Shown: positions 10,268-19,345, counted from the first letter of the stretch. The stretch is DNA of 64,000 nt from Rubripirellula sp. (GCA_012270065.1 JAAXJB010000003.1:239782-303781); one strand, 5' to 3'. The notes: generated from the sequence alone by a model not told the origin. Numbers and translations: made by a program.

Positions 10268-11269
10268 CTACGATTGACTTGCTGCTTTGCTTGCGAAGCC
10301 ATGGGGGTGTGACTTATGCCACTTCCACGCAGTCTCGACAATTCCATCGATATCTCTGTATTTCGGATCCCAATCCAGAAGTTCCTTTGCACGTCGGTTG
10401 TCTGCGATCAACTCAGCCGGATCACCAGCCCGACGTTTTCCCATCACGACGGGTATCGGATGCCCAGTGATCCTGCGGCACGACTCTATCACTTCCAAAA
10501 CGCTTGTCCCGCGGCCTGTGCCCAGATTAGCGAATAATCCCCTGCCTGTTTCGATCAATTCCAAAGCCCTCACATGGGCGCTGGCAAGATCATCAACATG
10601 GATATAATCACGCAAACATGTGCCATCAGGAGTCGGAAAATCATCGCCATAAATGGTGATGCTCTCGCGCTGACCCAATGCAACTTGCAAGACGACAGGT
10701 ATCAAATGGGATTCCGGGTCGTGATCCTCGCCAATGGTGCCATCCGGGTGCGCACCAGCTGCATTGAAATACCGTAATGCCACGTAACCGAATCCGTAGG
10801 CATTTGCATAGTCGGAAAGGGCACGCTCGATTACAAGTTTGGTGAATCCATATGGACTGATCGGCCTTTGCGGAGCATCCTCACTGATCGGCATGGTGTC
10901 GGCTTCACCATAAGTCGCTGTCGTGCTGCTGAATACGATTTTGCGTACTCCTGCCTCTTTCATGGCTTCCAACAACTCAAGCGACGCAATCACATTGTTG
11001 CAGTAATACTCACTGGGATTACTGACTGACTCATTCACCAGTGCAAATGCTGCGAAATGCATCACAGCCTCAATTCCACGGTCACGTAGCAAGCCGACCA
11101 GTTTCTCACGATCCGTCAGCTCCCCTACCACCAGTGAATCCTCTGGGATCGACTCTCGATGACCTCGTGAAAGGTTGTCATAAACAGTGACTCGATGACC
11201 TGCAGCAAGCAGGAATCTGACAGCATGTGAGCCAATGTAGCCAGCGCCGCCCACGACCAGAATATTCAT
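10268..11269 (-). CDS. galE: UDP-glucose 4-epimerase
   Basis: This 333-residue extended short-chain dehydrogenase converts UDP-glucose and UDP-galactose. It opens with the NAD-binding GGAGYIGSH motif (about residues 7-15), followed by YDNLSRGHRES, HFAAFALVNESVSNP, and the catalytic SSTTATYGE and YGFTK (YxxxK). RYFNAAGAHPDG and the C-terminal GKRRAGDPAELIADNRRAKELLDW are typical of GalE. It provides UDP-galactose for surface glycans. It ends 52 bp from folD (convergent). Confidence 0.96.
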   Translation of the reverse strand: MNILVVGGAGYIGSHAVRFLLAAGHRVTVYDNLSRGHRESIPEDSLVVGELTDREKLVGLLRDRGIEAVMHFAAFALVNESVSNPSEYYCNNVIASLELLEAMKEAGVRKIVFSSTTATYGEADTMPISEDAPQRPISPYGFTKLVIERALSDYANAYGFGYVALRYFNAAGAHPDGTIGEDHDPESHLIPVVLQVALGQRESITIYGDDFPTPDGTCLRDYIHVDDLASAHVRALELIETGRGLFANLGTGRGTSVLEVIESCRRITGHPIPVVMGKRRAGDPAELIADNRRAKELLDWDPKYRDIDGIVETAWKWHKSHPHGFASKAASQS

Positions 11270-11436
11270 GACAAACGTTGCTTTTTAAGCGAGAGGAATA
11301 AATGTCAGGGTTTGACAACGGATGGAAGTTCAGGAGTTGTATAGTCGATTCACACCAAGGGCGAATAATATCACAACCAGCCAGACAAGATCCGTCTCAC
11401 CCCATCTTAGCTGGAAACCACTGAAGAAAGAGCAAT

Positions 11437-12390
11437 TTGGCCAAACGAGTCACGAAACTACAGAAGCTCAAGCAATCAGGCCCACCCGCTCAAAAGAGTC
11501 GGGCCACGGCGGCCATGTGCAGTGACTATCTGGACTACCTGCGTGGCGAATGCCATCTGTCTGACAATACGATTGCTGCTTACCGGCGGGACATGCATCG
11601 TTTCACAAGCTGGGTTGGCGAACGAAATCTATCCCAAATTCAAGTGGGGGACCTGTCCGACTACGTGGCCAATCTCCACCAGCAGGAGCTTGCCCCTTCC
11701 TCAATCTCGCGGAACATCGTTGCGATTCGGACGTTCTTCAAGTTCTTGCAACTGGAGGGTTTAATTCGCGAAAATCCAGCCGAGCTGATTGCGACCCAGA
11801 AAATGTGGGAACGGATCCCCAGCATCCTGACAACACAGCAGGTCAACGATTTCCTGAATGCACCCAGAAAGTCTGATCAGTACTGCCTGCGTGACCGTGC
11901 TCTTCTGGAAGTACTCTACGCAACAGGATGCAGAGCTTCGGAAGTTTGTGGTCTCCGAGTCCGTGATCTTTCACTTGCCGAGCGATACATCCGCTGTCAG
12001 GGCAAGGGTGGCAAACAGCGACTCGTTCCGATCGGTTCCACAGCCATTGCCGCCATTGAACTCTACGCTGAATCATTGCGTGGCAAACTCGCCGCCAAGA
12101 ATAGCCACCCACCCGAAGAACTGTTTCTATCCCGGAGTGGTCGTGCTCTGGACAGAATCCAGTTATGGCGTCTGGTCAAATTCTACGCAAAGCGTGTTGG
12201 CATTTCCGACGAAGTCAGTCCGCATAGTCTACGCCACAGCTTTGCAACCCATCTGTTAGCTGGTGGTGCCGACCTCAGACTCGTTCAGGAAATGCTTGGA
12301 CACGCCAGCATACAAACCACACAGATTTACACACACGTCGAACACTCACGACTCAAGAACGTGCACACACAGTTCCATCCGCGTGCATGA
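11437..12390 (+). CDS. Tyrosine recombinase of the XerC/XerD type
   Basis: The protein (317 residues from a TTG at 11437, or about 291 from the ATG at 11515) has the SAM-like N-terminal DNA-binding domain (YLDYLRGECHLSDNTIAAYRRD) and a C-terminal catalytic domain. All catalytic residues are visible: Arg in ATGCRASEVCGL, Lys in GKGGKQRLVP, HSLRHSFATHLL, the second His in LGHASIQTTQIYTH, and Tyr within that last motif. It would resolve chromosome dimers at dif together with a partner Xer protein. No mobile element or attachment site surrounds it. The N-terminal 26 residues are Lys/Gln-rich and may not be translated. Confidence 0.92.
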   Translation: MAKRVTKLQKLKQSGPPAQKSRATAAMCSDYLDYLRGECHLSDNTIAAYRRDMHRFTSWVGERNLSQIQVGDLSDYVANLHQQELAPSSISRNIVAIRTFFKFLQLEGLIRENPAELIATQKMWERIPSILTTQQVNDFLNAPRKSDQYCLRDRALLEVLYATGCRASEVCGLRVRDLSLAERYIRCQGKGGKQRLVPIGSTAIAAIELYAESLRGKLAAKNSHPPEELFLSRSGRALDRIQLWRLVKFYAKRVGISDEVSPHSLRHSFATHLLAGGADLRLVQEMLGHASIQTTQIYTHVEHSRLKNVHTQFHPRA

Positions 12391-12416
12391 GTGCCATGCA
12401 GTTGAGAGTCTTATGA

Positions 12417-14327
12417 TCAACGCAAATCAACTTCTCTGGTGCGTTGATCGTCCATTGATCCGCTCTTAACACCGACCAAAGTTTCCTGATCGGGACGATC
12501 CTTGCCAATCTTGATCGTATACGTTCCTGCCTCATAAACCGCTGGGCGGAACCGATCACCCTGAACACGAATACTATAAAGAACTTCACCATCACGTTCG
12601 CGAATGACCTTCACGACGGGCGATTCTGATCCTGCGAACTGAAGTTCCGGCAAATACCCTTTCACCATTCTGCCATCATTTTCGCTCCGTTTGATGGTCA
12701 CCGGCCAGCCTGGAAATTGTGCTTTATCTCCATCCTCAACGCTGGCAAATCTTGACCAGCATTCAAAGGTGATTGACTGATCGTTTTTATTGAATCGTAC
12801 GATGCCATGTCCATCCGCACGCTGTTTCTCATCCTTGCGATCTTCCGGATTGGCGTATGCCAGCATGCGAATGAGATTCCCGAGACCATCCACATACTCT
12901 CCTGTCCACGGCAGTGGGCTGTCACCAACAGGATTCTTTCCCGGTTGCTCGTCTTCGGGATGCCACCAACGACCGTAAATCGTATTGACGATCGCAGGCG
13001 ATGTAAAAGCATAGGGTCCGTCTGCCTGTTTCTCCAATCCATGCTGAACCAATACCGCCAGATGTTGGTCTCCGCACAAATGGGGAGCCAAAACCCTCCG
13101 TAGTCGTTTGAGTGCGTTCTGCCGTCCAGTCTGTGGCCAGCCATTGCAATCAAGATCGGCCAGCAGTCGATTGGAAGGGCTGCCGTGGAGATGTACAGCA
13201 CCACAAAATGCGGTTTGACTCAAAACGGCTTTCATCGTGACGCCACCCCATTCGTCAGCCCAATGATCAAGAAAATCGAGCTGTCGTTCTCCCAGAAGTT
13301 TTAAACCGGGAAGATCCACAGAAGCACGATCGTAAGCTGGGTCGTTGATATGGTCAGGACGCGGTCCCATTTTCGGAATCTTCCCCTGCGGCCCACTCTT
13401 GAACTTGCGGTCCTCAAGAATAGCGAAATCGACTCCGCCGACATTCAAGTTGGTGTAATAAACGCCGATTCCACGTTGTATGGGTGAAGGATCAAATGGA
13501 TCCGGCAAATGCCAGGTCTGACACCTCTGAACCATATTGACATAGGCAGCAGGATAGAAAAAACCGCCAGCTGGACCTGCAGGCGTTCTCGCCTTCTTTC
13601 CATCCTCGCCCCATATATTGGCTTGCCCAACATCATGGTCGTCAGGGATGGTGATCGTTGGACGATCTTTCATGATTTCGCGAAACTGCAAGCCGAACTC
13701 AAGCCATCCAAACGTGTGCTGCGTATGGTGATAAGACTGGTCCCCAGCAAAGAACAACAAGTCCGGATCCTGCTTGATCAGGTTTTCAATCATCCGTGGT
13801 CTTGGACCAGGTGTTCGGCTGCTGTTGCACGAAAGTGAGCCTACGACAATCGTGTCCTTGCCAAGAGGGTCCTTTCGGATGACACCTTCAAACGTTGCTT
13901 TTTCTCCATGCCTCAAACGATATCGGAAATCACGTGAAGCATCCCAGTTCTGGACGCGGAAATGTGCCGACCACCCTGGATACATCACTTTTTCCACAGC
14001 AATTTTTTGCCACTCGGCAGGATCATCCCCGGCGGGACAAATTTCCAATGTCACATCCCGGGATTCCTCAGGGAGGAGCGGAAACAGTTGTGCAGTCAGC
14101 TTCAGAGTACGGTGAGCAACGGTGTACAAGGCAAAACCAAGCACCTCATCCCGGGGAACCATCAAGCGTGGGCCATTCCCACCTTTGCCTTTTGTTTTCC
14201 ACCACTCGCCCACTGCATCTGAATCGAGCCTCGGAAAATCAGGTCCAAAGGGCTTGGCCTGCTCACCTATCAACGGTCCGCAACACGTGAGGATAAAAAC
14301 TGCAACACAAAGGGAGCGGGCAAGCAT
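12417..14327 (-). CDS. Secreted PhoD-like alkaline phosphatase family protein
   Basis: This 636-residue protein has a signal peptide (MLARSLCVAVFILTCCG) and the calcineurin-type metallophosphoesterase layout of the PhoD group: GSLSCNSSRTPGPRPRMIENL, DLLFFAGDQSYHH (metal-binding Asp), TITIPDDHDVGQANIWG (Asp/His), LSQTAFCG and LCGDQHLAVLVQHG (final His ligands). It would hydrolyse phosphate mono- or diesters outside the cytoplasm using iron and calcium, helping phosphate scavenging. The Cys after the hydrophobic core could also make it a lipoprotein. It stands alone, converging on the recombinase gene 26 bp away. Confidence 0.85.
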   Translation of the reverse strand: MLARSLCVAVFILTCCGPLIGEQAKPFGPDFPRLDSDAVGEWWKTKGKGGNGPRLMVPRDEVLGFALYTVAHRTLKLTAQLFPLLPEESRDVTLEICPAGDDPAEWQKIAVEKVMYPGWSAHFRVQNWDASRDFRYRLRHGEKATFEGVIRKDPLGKDTIVVGSLSCNSSRTPGPRPRMIENLIKQDPDLLFFAGDQSYHHTQHTFGWLEFGLQFREIMKDRPTITIPDDHDVGQANIWGEDGKKARTPAGPAGGFFYPAAYVNMVQRCQTWHLPDPFDPSPIQRGIGVYYTNLNVGGVDFAILEDRKFKSGPQGKIPKMGPRPDHINDPAYDRASVDLPGLKLLGERQLDFLDHWADEWGGVTMKAVLSQTAFCGAVHLHGSPSNRLLADLDCNGWPQTGRQNALKRLRRVLAPHLCGDQHLAVLVQHGLEKQADGPYAFTSPAIVNTIYGRWWHPEDEQPGKNPVGDSPLPWTGEYVDGLGNLIRMLAYANPEDRKDEKQRADGHGIVRFNKNDQSITFECWSRFASVEDGDKAQFPGWPVTIKRSENDGRMVKGYLPELQFAGSESPVVKVIRERDGEVLYSIRVQGDRFRPAVYEAGTYTIKIGKDRPDQETLVGVKSGSMDDQRTREVDLR

Positions 14328-14460
14328 TCGTAATCATCTCCGGGAAAATTCCATCAATCAGTCCACAACAGCACCTCATGATACCCAAACAAGAATTAAA
14401 TGTGGCCAAGTCTGAGCGGCCAGCAGGGCTTTTACTTCGACGACATGGTTCAAAAAGCCC

Positions 14461-14500
14461 AGCTTTCATGAAAGCTGCTTCAGGCACCGACCTTGGTGCC
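14461..14500. repeat. Perfect palindrome followed by a hairpin
   Basis: AGCTTTCATGAAAGCT (14461-14476) equals its own reverse complement. Seven bases on, GGCACC (14483-14488) pairs with GGTGCC (14495-14500) across a six-base loop. Upstream of the PhoD-like gene on the minus strand, so either could be a regulator site. Confidence 0.55.
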
Positions 14501-14503
14501 AGA

Positions 14504-14622
14504 AAATCAGAGAACTGGAAATCAGAGAATTCGAATCCGGAATCCCGTGCAAGCTGCACAGACCTGGTTTCAAACGAATTCGCTTTCACTCCCCTGTACT
14601 GACAGATTTTGTACTGACAGAT
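14504..14622. repeat. Two short tandem duplications of 15-bp period
   Basis: AAATCAGAGAA occurs at 14504-14514 and 14519-14529; TGTACTGACAGAT occurs at 14595-14607 and 14610-14622. Both have a 15-bp period but unrelated sequences. Confidence 0.75.
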
Positions 14623-14737
14623 GCATGAAAAGTACGAAGTTCAACCGTTTGCGATGCCCAACAACCACCGCAGACACCCAGCACCGAAACCACAAAGATA
14701 TGGCTGCTGACCCATCAGCAAGCGCAACCACAAAACA

Positions 14738-16291
14738 TCATCTGGACAATTCGGACAATACTGCATCGAGACGATCGTCAATCGCCTCGTAGTCTGTCAT
14801 GCGTTCAGCAGGGTCCGCATGCATCATGCTGGTGATCAACTTTCGAAGCGAATCAGGTGTATCCCGCCAATCCGACTCTTTGGGTTCAAAACGCTGCATT
14901 GAGCTGATGATGGTCTTGGTACTATCGCTGTCGAAAGCTCTTCTACCGCTGAATATTTCGTAGGCCACACATCCGAGGCTGAAGAAATCACTTCTATAAT
15001 CAGCGGGGTATCCCCGCAGCCGTTCTGGTGCAATGAATCCCGGTGTTCCGCTCAAACGTTCCTTCAAGTCACGTTTTTGGCACAACTCGTCAGCCAGACC
15101 GAAATCAAGAAGGTGGCATTTTCTCGAATCAAGACTCAACATGATATTGTCCGGCTTGATATCTCTGTGCACGAGGCCAATCTTATGAACCGCCTGCACA
15201 CCATTCAAAATCTTTTTGAATAGTTCCGTCCCCAGTTGCAGCGAGACCTTACCCTGTCGAATACGCTTTGAAAGAGATTGACCGGCCAAGTGTTCCATGA
15301 CGAAATAGGGGCGATCGCTAATCTTTCCCACATCATAAACACGCACGACATTTTCGTGTGATAAACGAGCCATCGCGCGGGCTTCTTCGATGAAAGCATC
15401 CGATACATCTTTTCCAACGTTGACCGACTTGAGGGTTTTAATTGCAACCACCCGATTCAGAATGTCATCTGTGCCGCGATAGACCACCCCCATGCCACCA
15501 ACGCCGATTATCTCGTTGACCTCATATCTGCCCAGCCGTTTCGGAAACGGAATCAGATTCTGCTTAGAATCACGTGTGCCCGAACCAGGTCGACTACCCG
15601 AGGCGGATGGAAACCAATCAAAGCTGCCTGAGCCTGACGAGACTTGCGAACCGGCGGAGTCGTCCGAAGCAACAAACGTTTCGTCACAATCATCAGCTGT
15701 TGCCGTCGCTCCAAAATTGACAACGTCAACCTCCTCATTCTCACTCTGCTCCAACTCGCGTTTCGCTTCGAAAGTACAGAAAGGATGTCCCTGTTTGGCA
15801 CAGGTGACCTCGCGAATATTGATTTTTTCCCCGTAGAAGTCCGCGATTCCCTCGATGATTCCGTGAGCGAGAGTACACAGACCACGGCGAGACGAATAGA
15901 TGACCTGAGCTTCATCTTCAGTCAAACGAAACGCTTGTATATTGGCTGGCTGCGCCGTGGGGTTCTGGATCCGAATGGTGCGATGAATCAAGGATTCAAC
16001 GTTTGAGAGCAACTCGAACGTCTTCCAATCAGGGTGCAACATGTTACTCGCGAACCCAATCAACTCCGGCCCGGCGAAACGTCCGAGAATTCGCAGCAAA
16101 TCGTCCAGCTCAACCTGCAACAACTCGCAAGCTGCTCCCAGAAGAGCGAATACGGCCTCATCGGGATATGTCTGGATGGGAGACAGTACCAAGCCCTCGT
16201 GCCCTGCATGCTGCAAGATCGAATCCCACGTTTCCGAACCGTAATTCGTGTCCACAAACTTCTTGACGATACAGCAAATGGATCCGTGCAT
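14738..16291 (-). CDS. H-NOX (heme NO-binding) domain fused to a Ser/Thr protein kinase
   Basis: Residues 1 to about 180 look like an H-NOX domain: an MHGSICCIVKKFV start, YGSETWDSIL (17-26), a candidate proximal heme ligand H103 in NVESLIHRTI, P115, and the porphyrin-binding YxSxR motif at 132-136 (YSSRR). A Ser/Asp-rich linker (about 181-250) leads to a Hanks-type kinase with every key motif: GVGGMG (263-268), AIK with K285, HRD (375-377), DN (381-382), DFG (396-398), and an APE segment. There is no membrane segment, so it is cytoplasmic. Inference: binding of NO, CO or O2 to heme modulates Ser/Thr phosphorylation. An FHA protein lies upstream on the same strand. H-NOX usually pairs with histidine kinases or cyclases. 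Confidence 0.82.
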   Translation of the reverse strand: MHGSICCIVKKFVDTNYGSETWDSILQHAGHEGLVLSPIQTYPDEAVFALLGAACELLQVELDDLLRILGRFAGPELIGFASNMLHPDWKTFELLSNVESLIHRTIRIQNPTAQPANIQAFRLTEDEAQVIYSSRRGLCTLAHGIIEGIADFYGEKINIREVTCAKQGHPFCTFEAKRELEQSENEEVDVVNFGATATADDCDETFVASDDSAGSQVSSGSGSFDWFPSASGSRPGSGTRDSKQNLIPFPKRLGRYEVNEIIGVGGMGVVYRGTDDILNRVVAIKTLKSVNVGKDVSDAFIEEARAMARLSHENVVRVYDVGKISDRPYFVMEHLAGQSLSKRIRQGKVSLQLGTELFKKILNGVQAVHKIGLVHRDIKPDNIMLSLDSRKCHLLDFGLADELCQKRDLKERLSGTPGFIAPERLRGYPADYRSDFFSLGCVAYEIFSGRRAFDSDSTKTIISSMQRFEPKESDWRDTPDSLRKLITSMMHADPAERMTDYEAIDDRLDAVLSELSR

Positions 16292-16641
16292 GAAATGCTC
16301 GCTTGCTTCAACATCATTTGAATGGTGTTGAAGCGACTGTTATGAGGTGGTGTTGAAGGAAGGGTAGGAACACGAAGTGTTATTCAAGTTGCGGAAAGAC
16401 TCGCGCTGAATGGTCGACCTCTGTTCATTGCAGAACTGCTTTGCCTGGCAGTTGTTTTTCGAAGGCATCCCCAAGTCTGCATTGATCATCCAGTGTTCCG
16501 TTGCTTCAAGCTTCGCGAAAATCGCGTGGTCAGAATGTACCTGATCGGGCAAGGGTAGTTACAGTTGATCGTATGATCAGCAAAACCATGATCAATCGTG
16601 TGTTCACGATCTCGCCCACACGCGAAGGAATGTCTGGAAGA
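16292..16641. other. Intergenic region between FHA and H-NOX-kinase genes
   Basis: 350 bp. It contains the strong hairpin at 16305-16334, a second copy of GGTGTTGAAG at about 16349-16358, and several TGATC repeats near 16565-16595. No coding region was recognised. Confidence 0.55.
16305..16334 (-). promoter_or_regulatory. Strong hairpin in the leader of the H-NOX-kinase gene
   Basis: On the minus strand a 13-bp stem (one G-T wobble) with a four-base loop lies 14-43 bases before the start codon at 16291, ending just before the ribosome-binding region. Stem arms are 16305-16317 and 16322-16334. It could control translation or be a terminator for transcripts coming from the FHA gene, although no T run follows. 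Confidence 0.55.
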
Positions 16642-17340
16642 TCAGGCATCCGGCCAATCAGGGTCTGCTATCTGACGCGCCATACTGGCAAGCTTAGCTT
16701 GGGTATCCAACATTCGCTGCCATGATGCAATTTTCAGAATCACTTCCTGACTATTTTCATCTGTTCGTGCGGCTTCAATCAATCGTTTGAGTCGCGACTG
16801 CAAGTAATCGAGGATCTCGCATATCTGCGCCTTTTGCCCGGGTGACAAATCATCTGGGATGTCCGGCACCTCCTGAACCTGAATGATCTCTGCGGGTTGC
16901 GGTGACTTGGGTTCCGCACCCAAATTCAGTGCAATTGAGCCATCGCTTTGATGTTCTTCACGGCTCACCGTGGGATTCTCATTTCCCATGGCCGCCAAAC
17001 GGGCAGCAATCTGACTTTCCGAACCAACTAGCATCAAACTTCGACCAACGGAGATAAGATCTCCGTGCCGCAAGATTTTAAGTTGGCACTCAACTCCGTT
17101 CACCTTCGTGCCATTGGTGCTATCGAGATCCGTCAAAACGAGGCGGTCATTGTCTCGTTGCACTTTGAAGTGACAGCGGCTCACCCGTTCGTCGTTGAGT
17201 TGGATTTCATTCCCTTCCTCTCTACCAATCGTCAGAGGGGGAGCAAGATCTTCATAGATCTTGCCACGGTCGGCTCCATGCAGAATTTTGAGCGTTACGC
17301 CCGACATAGGGCTCTCCACTGGTGGGGAATTCTTAGACAA
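16642..17340 (-). CDS. FHA domain protein
   Basis: The 232-residue protein begins with a forkhead-associated domain (about residues 15-105), a phosphothreonine reader. Key residues are present: GR (39-40), SRCHF (54-58) and STNGTKVNG (about 74-82). The remainder is a Ser/Pro-rich linker and a helical C-terminal segment (about 170-225) that may form a coiled coil. No enzyme domain or membrane anchor is seen. The next gene on the same strand encodes a Ser/Thr kinase, so this protein may bind its phosphorylated products. The ATG at 17340 or the second one at about 17307 (MSGVTLKIL) could be the start. Confidence 0.88.
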   Translation of the reverse strand: MSKNSPPVESPMSGVTLKILHGADRGKIYEDLAPPLTIGREEGNEIQLNDERVSRCHFKVQRDNDRLVLTDLDSTNGTKVNGVECQLKILRHGDLISVGRSLMLVGSESQIAARLAAMGNENPTVSREEHQSDGSIALNLGAEPKSPQPAEIIQVQEVPDIPDDLSPGQKAQICEILDYLQSRLKRLIEAARTDENSQEVILKIASWQRMLDTQAKLASMARQIADPDWPDA

Positions 17341-17440
17341 GCCTAGAAAAGATTCCTTCCCATTATAAACACGACTTCTATCCTAGTCATTCGTGTATTT
17401 TTTCTTCCGGACTAAATTATACCCCGGAAAAATGATGCAT

Positions 17441-18637
17441 TTAGCGAATTTCCGCAATCAAACACTTCAGATAATCGCTCTCGGGGCATGAAATTGCGAC
17501 CGGGTGATCTGGCGCGGGACCTCGATTCTCCATCAGCACCAAGTCTCGCCGACGCCGACGACCGACATCGAGCAGCATATTCAGAAAATCTGCACGCGAA
17601 ACACGGCCCGAGCAGCTACAAGTCACCAGAACACCTCCAGGCGGAATCAAATCCAAAGCCATGGAGTTCAGCCTTGCATAAGCCCTCAAAGCGCTATCAA
17701 TCTGATGGCGCGATCCTGCAAAACGGGGAGGATCGAGAATGACAGCGTCGTAATCTCTGCCCTCCTTTGCGAATTTTTTGATCGTATCGAAACAGTCTCC
17801 CTTCTCAAAATTGATATTTCGGAGCCCATTTCGCTCCGCGGCAGCCATCGCAGCATCAAGTGCAGCTTGGCTGGAATCGATTCCCAGAACCTCGGATGCA
17901 CCCTGACTTGACGCAACGAGGCCAAAACCACCGGTGTAGCAACAGACATCCAATACCCGACGCCCAGTGAGGTACCTCGCAACCGCCTGATGATTGAATC
18001 TTTGATCCAAAAAACCTCCCGTTTTCTGGCCACTGCGGAGGTCTACGACTAAATCGAGGCCGTTCTGCCGATATTCCACCGGTAGAGAGACATCCTCACC
18101 AAAACAGGCTTCAACTTCTTGCACACCTTCATGCTTTGCTGTTCTGGGGTCGATTCGAGACACGATTGAACGCGCACCGGTGACTTCCATCAGGTACTGC
18201 AAAATGGGCTCTTTCCATCTGAGCAGCCCCGCAGAAGTGAATTGCACCCCCAAGCAATCGGCGTAACGGTCGACGATCAAACCACTTAGAAGATCAGATT
18301 CACTGAAAACCAGCCTCTCAGCGGACTTTTCATCAAAGGCCTCGGTGAGGCGTCTACGTCGGACTGCCGCATCGATCCGACCTCTCCACAGGGCCTCGTC
18401 AATCGCGATATTCGAATCGTAGACGTACAGTCTGACTCTTAAGCGGCTCGCAGGATTGAGGACACCTCGGGCAATCCAATTGCCATCATGATCGAGGAGA
18501 TCGATCACCTGCCCGCAGGCCAATTCTCGGCCGTCATCCGCCAGCGCATGGGCATGTACCCAGGGATGCCGTGCCAAAAACGGAAACTGCCGCGTTGGCT
18601 TAAGCCGAAGTGGGATTGGCTGCTCGGAAACGGTCAC
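17441..18637 (-). CDS. rlmI: 23S rRNA (cytosine-C5) methyltransferase, RlmI family
   Basis: The 398-residue protein has a PUA RNA-binding domain at the N-terminus (RHPWVHAHALADDG, GQVIDLLDHDGNWIARG) and a Rossmann methyltransferase domain. SAM-binding and catalytic segments are VLDVCCYTGGFGLVAS, VLGIDSSQAALDAA, GDCFD, DAVILDPPRF and VLVTCSCSGRVS, the last with the Cys used for C5 methylation. RlmI modifies C1962 of 23S rRNA in E. coli. The N-terminal extension is typical. It is divergent from the ferredoxin gene. Confidence 0.92.
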   Translation of the reverse strand: MTVSEQPIPLRLKPTRQFPFLARHPWVHAHALADDGRELACGQVIDLLDHDGNWIARGVLNPASRLRVRLYVYDSNIAIDEALWRGRIDAAVRRRRLTEAFDEKSAERLVFSESDLLSGLIVDRYADCLGVQFTSAGLLRWKEPILQYLMEVTGARSIVSRIDPRTAKHEGVQEVEACFGEDVSLPVEYRQNGLDLVVDLRSGQKTGGFLDQRFNHQAVARYLTGRRVLDVCCYTGGFGLVASSQGASEVLGIDSSQAALDAAMAAAERNGLRNINFEKGDCFDTIKKFAKEGRDYDAVILDPPRFAGSRHQIDSALRAYARLNSMALDLIPPGGVLVTCSCSGRVSRADFLNMLLDVGRRRRRDLVLMENRGPAPDHPVAISCPESDYLKCLIAEIR

Positions 18638-18926
18638 GGGAAAACTCTCAATTTTGTTATTGTCCAGAAATCACATGTCCAGAAATGGTGACAAATTCAT
18701 GGGTCCAGCATAAGTCGTCGATTTTTGGGCTTGTCATTCTCCATGCGAAAAATCAGTCTGGCGAGTCGGGTCCCCCATTCGCAAGAATGCGTTTAACTCG
18801 TCACAATGGGCAGTTTGAGGTAGAGTCCCAAGCTTGCCCAGACGATATATTGAACGGGTCCAGTCGCTGGATTGGTGGCCGGTGTTCACATTCGCCAGTT
18901 TTGAATTTGTAAGAAAGGTCTGATTC

Positions 18927-19211
18927 ATGACTCACGTCGTAGCTGAGCCCTGCTCAGGATGCAAATACACCGATTGCGTGGTCGTATGCCCAGTGGAATG
19001 CTTCTACGAGGGCGAACAAATGCTTTACATTCACCCGGAAGAATGCATCGACTGTGAAGCGTGTGTTCCCGAGTGCCCCGTCGAAGCCATCTTCCACGAA
19101 GACAACCTGCCAGAAGAGTGGCAGAGCTACTTGGAACTCAATGCCAGCAAGTCTGATTCCGGTGAGTGCGAAGTACTGACCGAGAAAAAAGAGCCACTAG
19201 CTGACAATTGA
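18927..19211 (+). CDS. 7Fe ferredoxin ([3Fe-4S][4Fe-4S])
   Basis: This 94-residue electron carrier has the two cysteine motifs of the FdxA type: [19 protein letters not shown] near the N-terminus and [18 protein letters not shown] in the middle, followed by the typical acidic tail with WQSYLELNA. It is soluble and cytoplasmic. Partners are unknown; sulfite reductase in the same window is one conceivable acceptor. ATG at 18927 follows AGAAAGG. Confidence 0.96.
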   Translation: MTHVVAEPCSGCKYTDCVVVCPVECFYEGEQMLYIHPEECIDCEACVPECPVEAIFHEDNLPEEWQSYLELNASKSDSGECEVLTEKKEPLADN

Positions 19212-19345
19212 TGTTCCTCACCCCTGGAATGACCCGTTAGCGCCGCTGCTGTGGCGCGAACGGCCAACCCGGTGACTTCACACGACGTTTGCGAAGTCAT
19301 CGACTCGGAACGTGGGGTTCCTGATCCAGACAGCCTCGAGCCCAC

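Larger units (their letters stand above)
14328..14737. other. Repeat-rich intergenic region
   Basis: Between the PhoD-like gene and the kinase gene. It holds a perfect 16-bp palindrome (14461-14476), a GGCACC/GGTGCC hairpin (14483-14500), and two separate near-perfect tandem duplications with a 15-bp period (14504-14529 and 14595-14622). No gene was recognised. Confidence 0.6.

Noticed and set aside
11437-12390. Integron or integrative element suggested by the tyrosine recombinase
   Set aside because: The protein is Xer-like, with ordinary chromosomal neighbours (galE, PhoD-like), and no att or cassette structure is seen.
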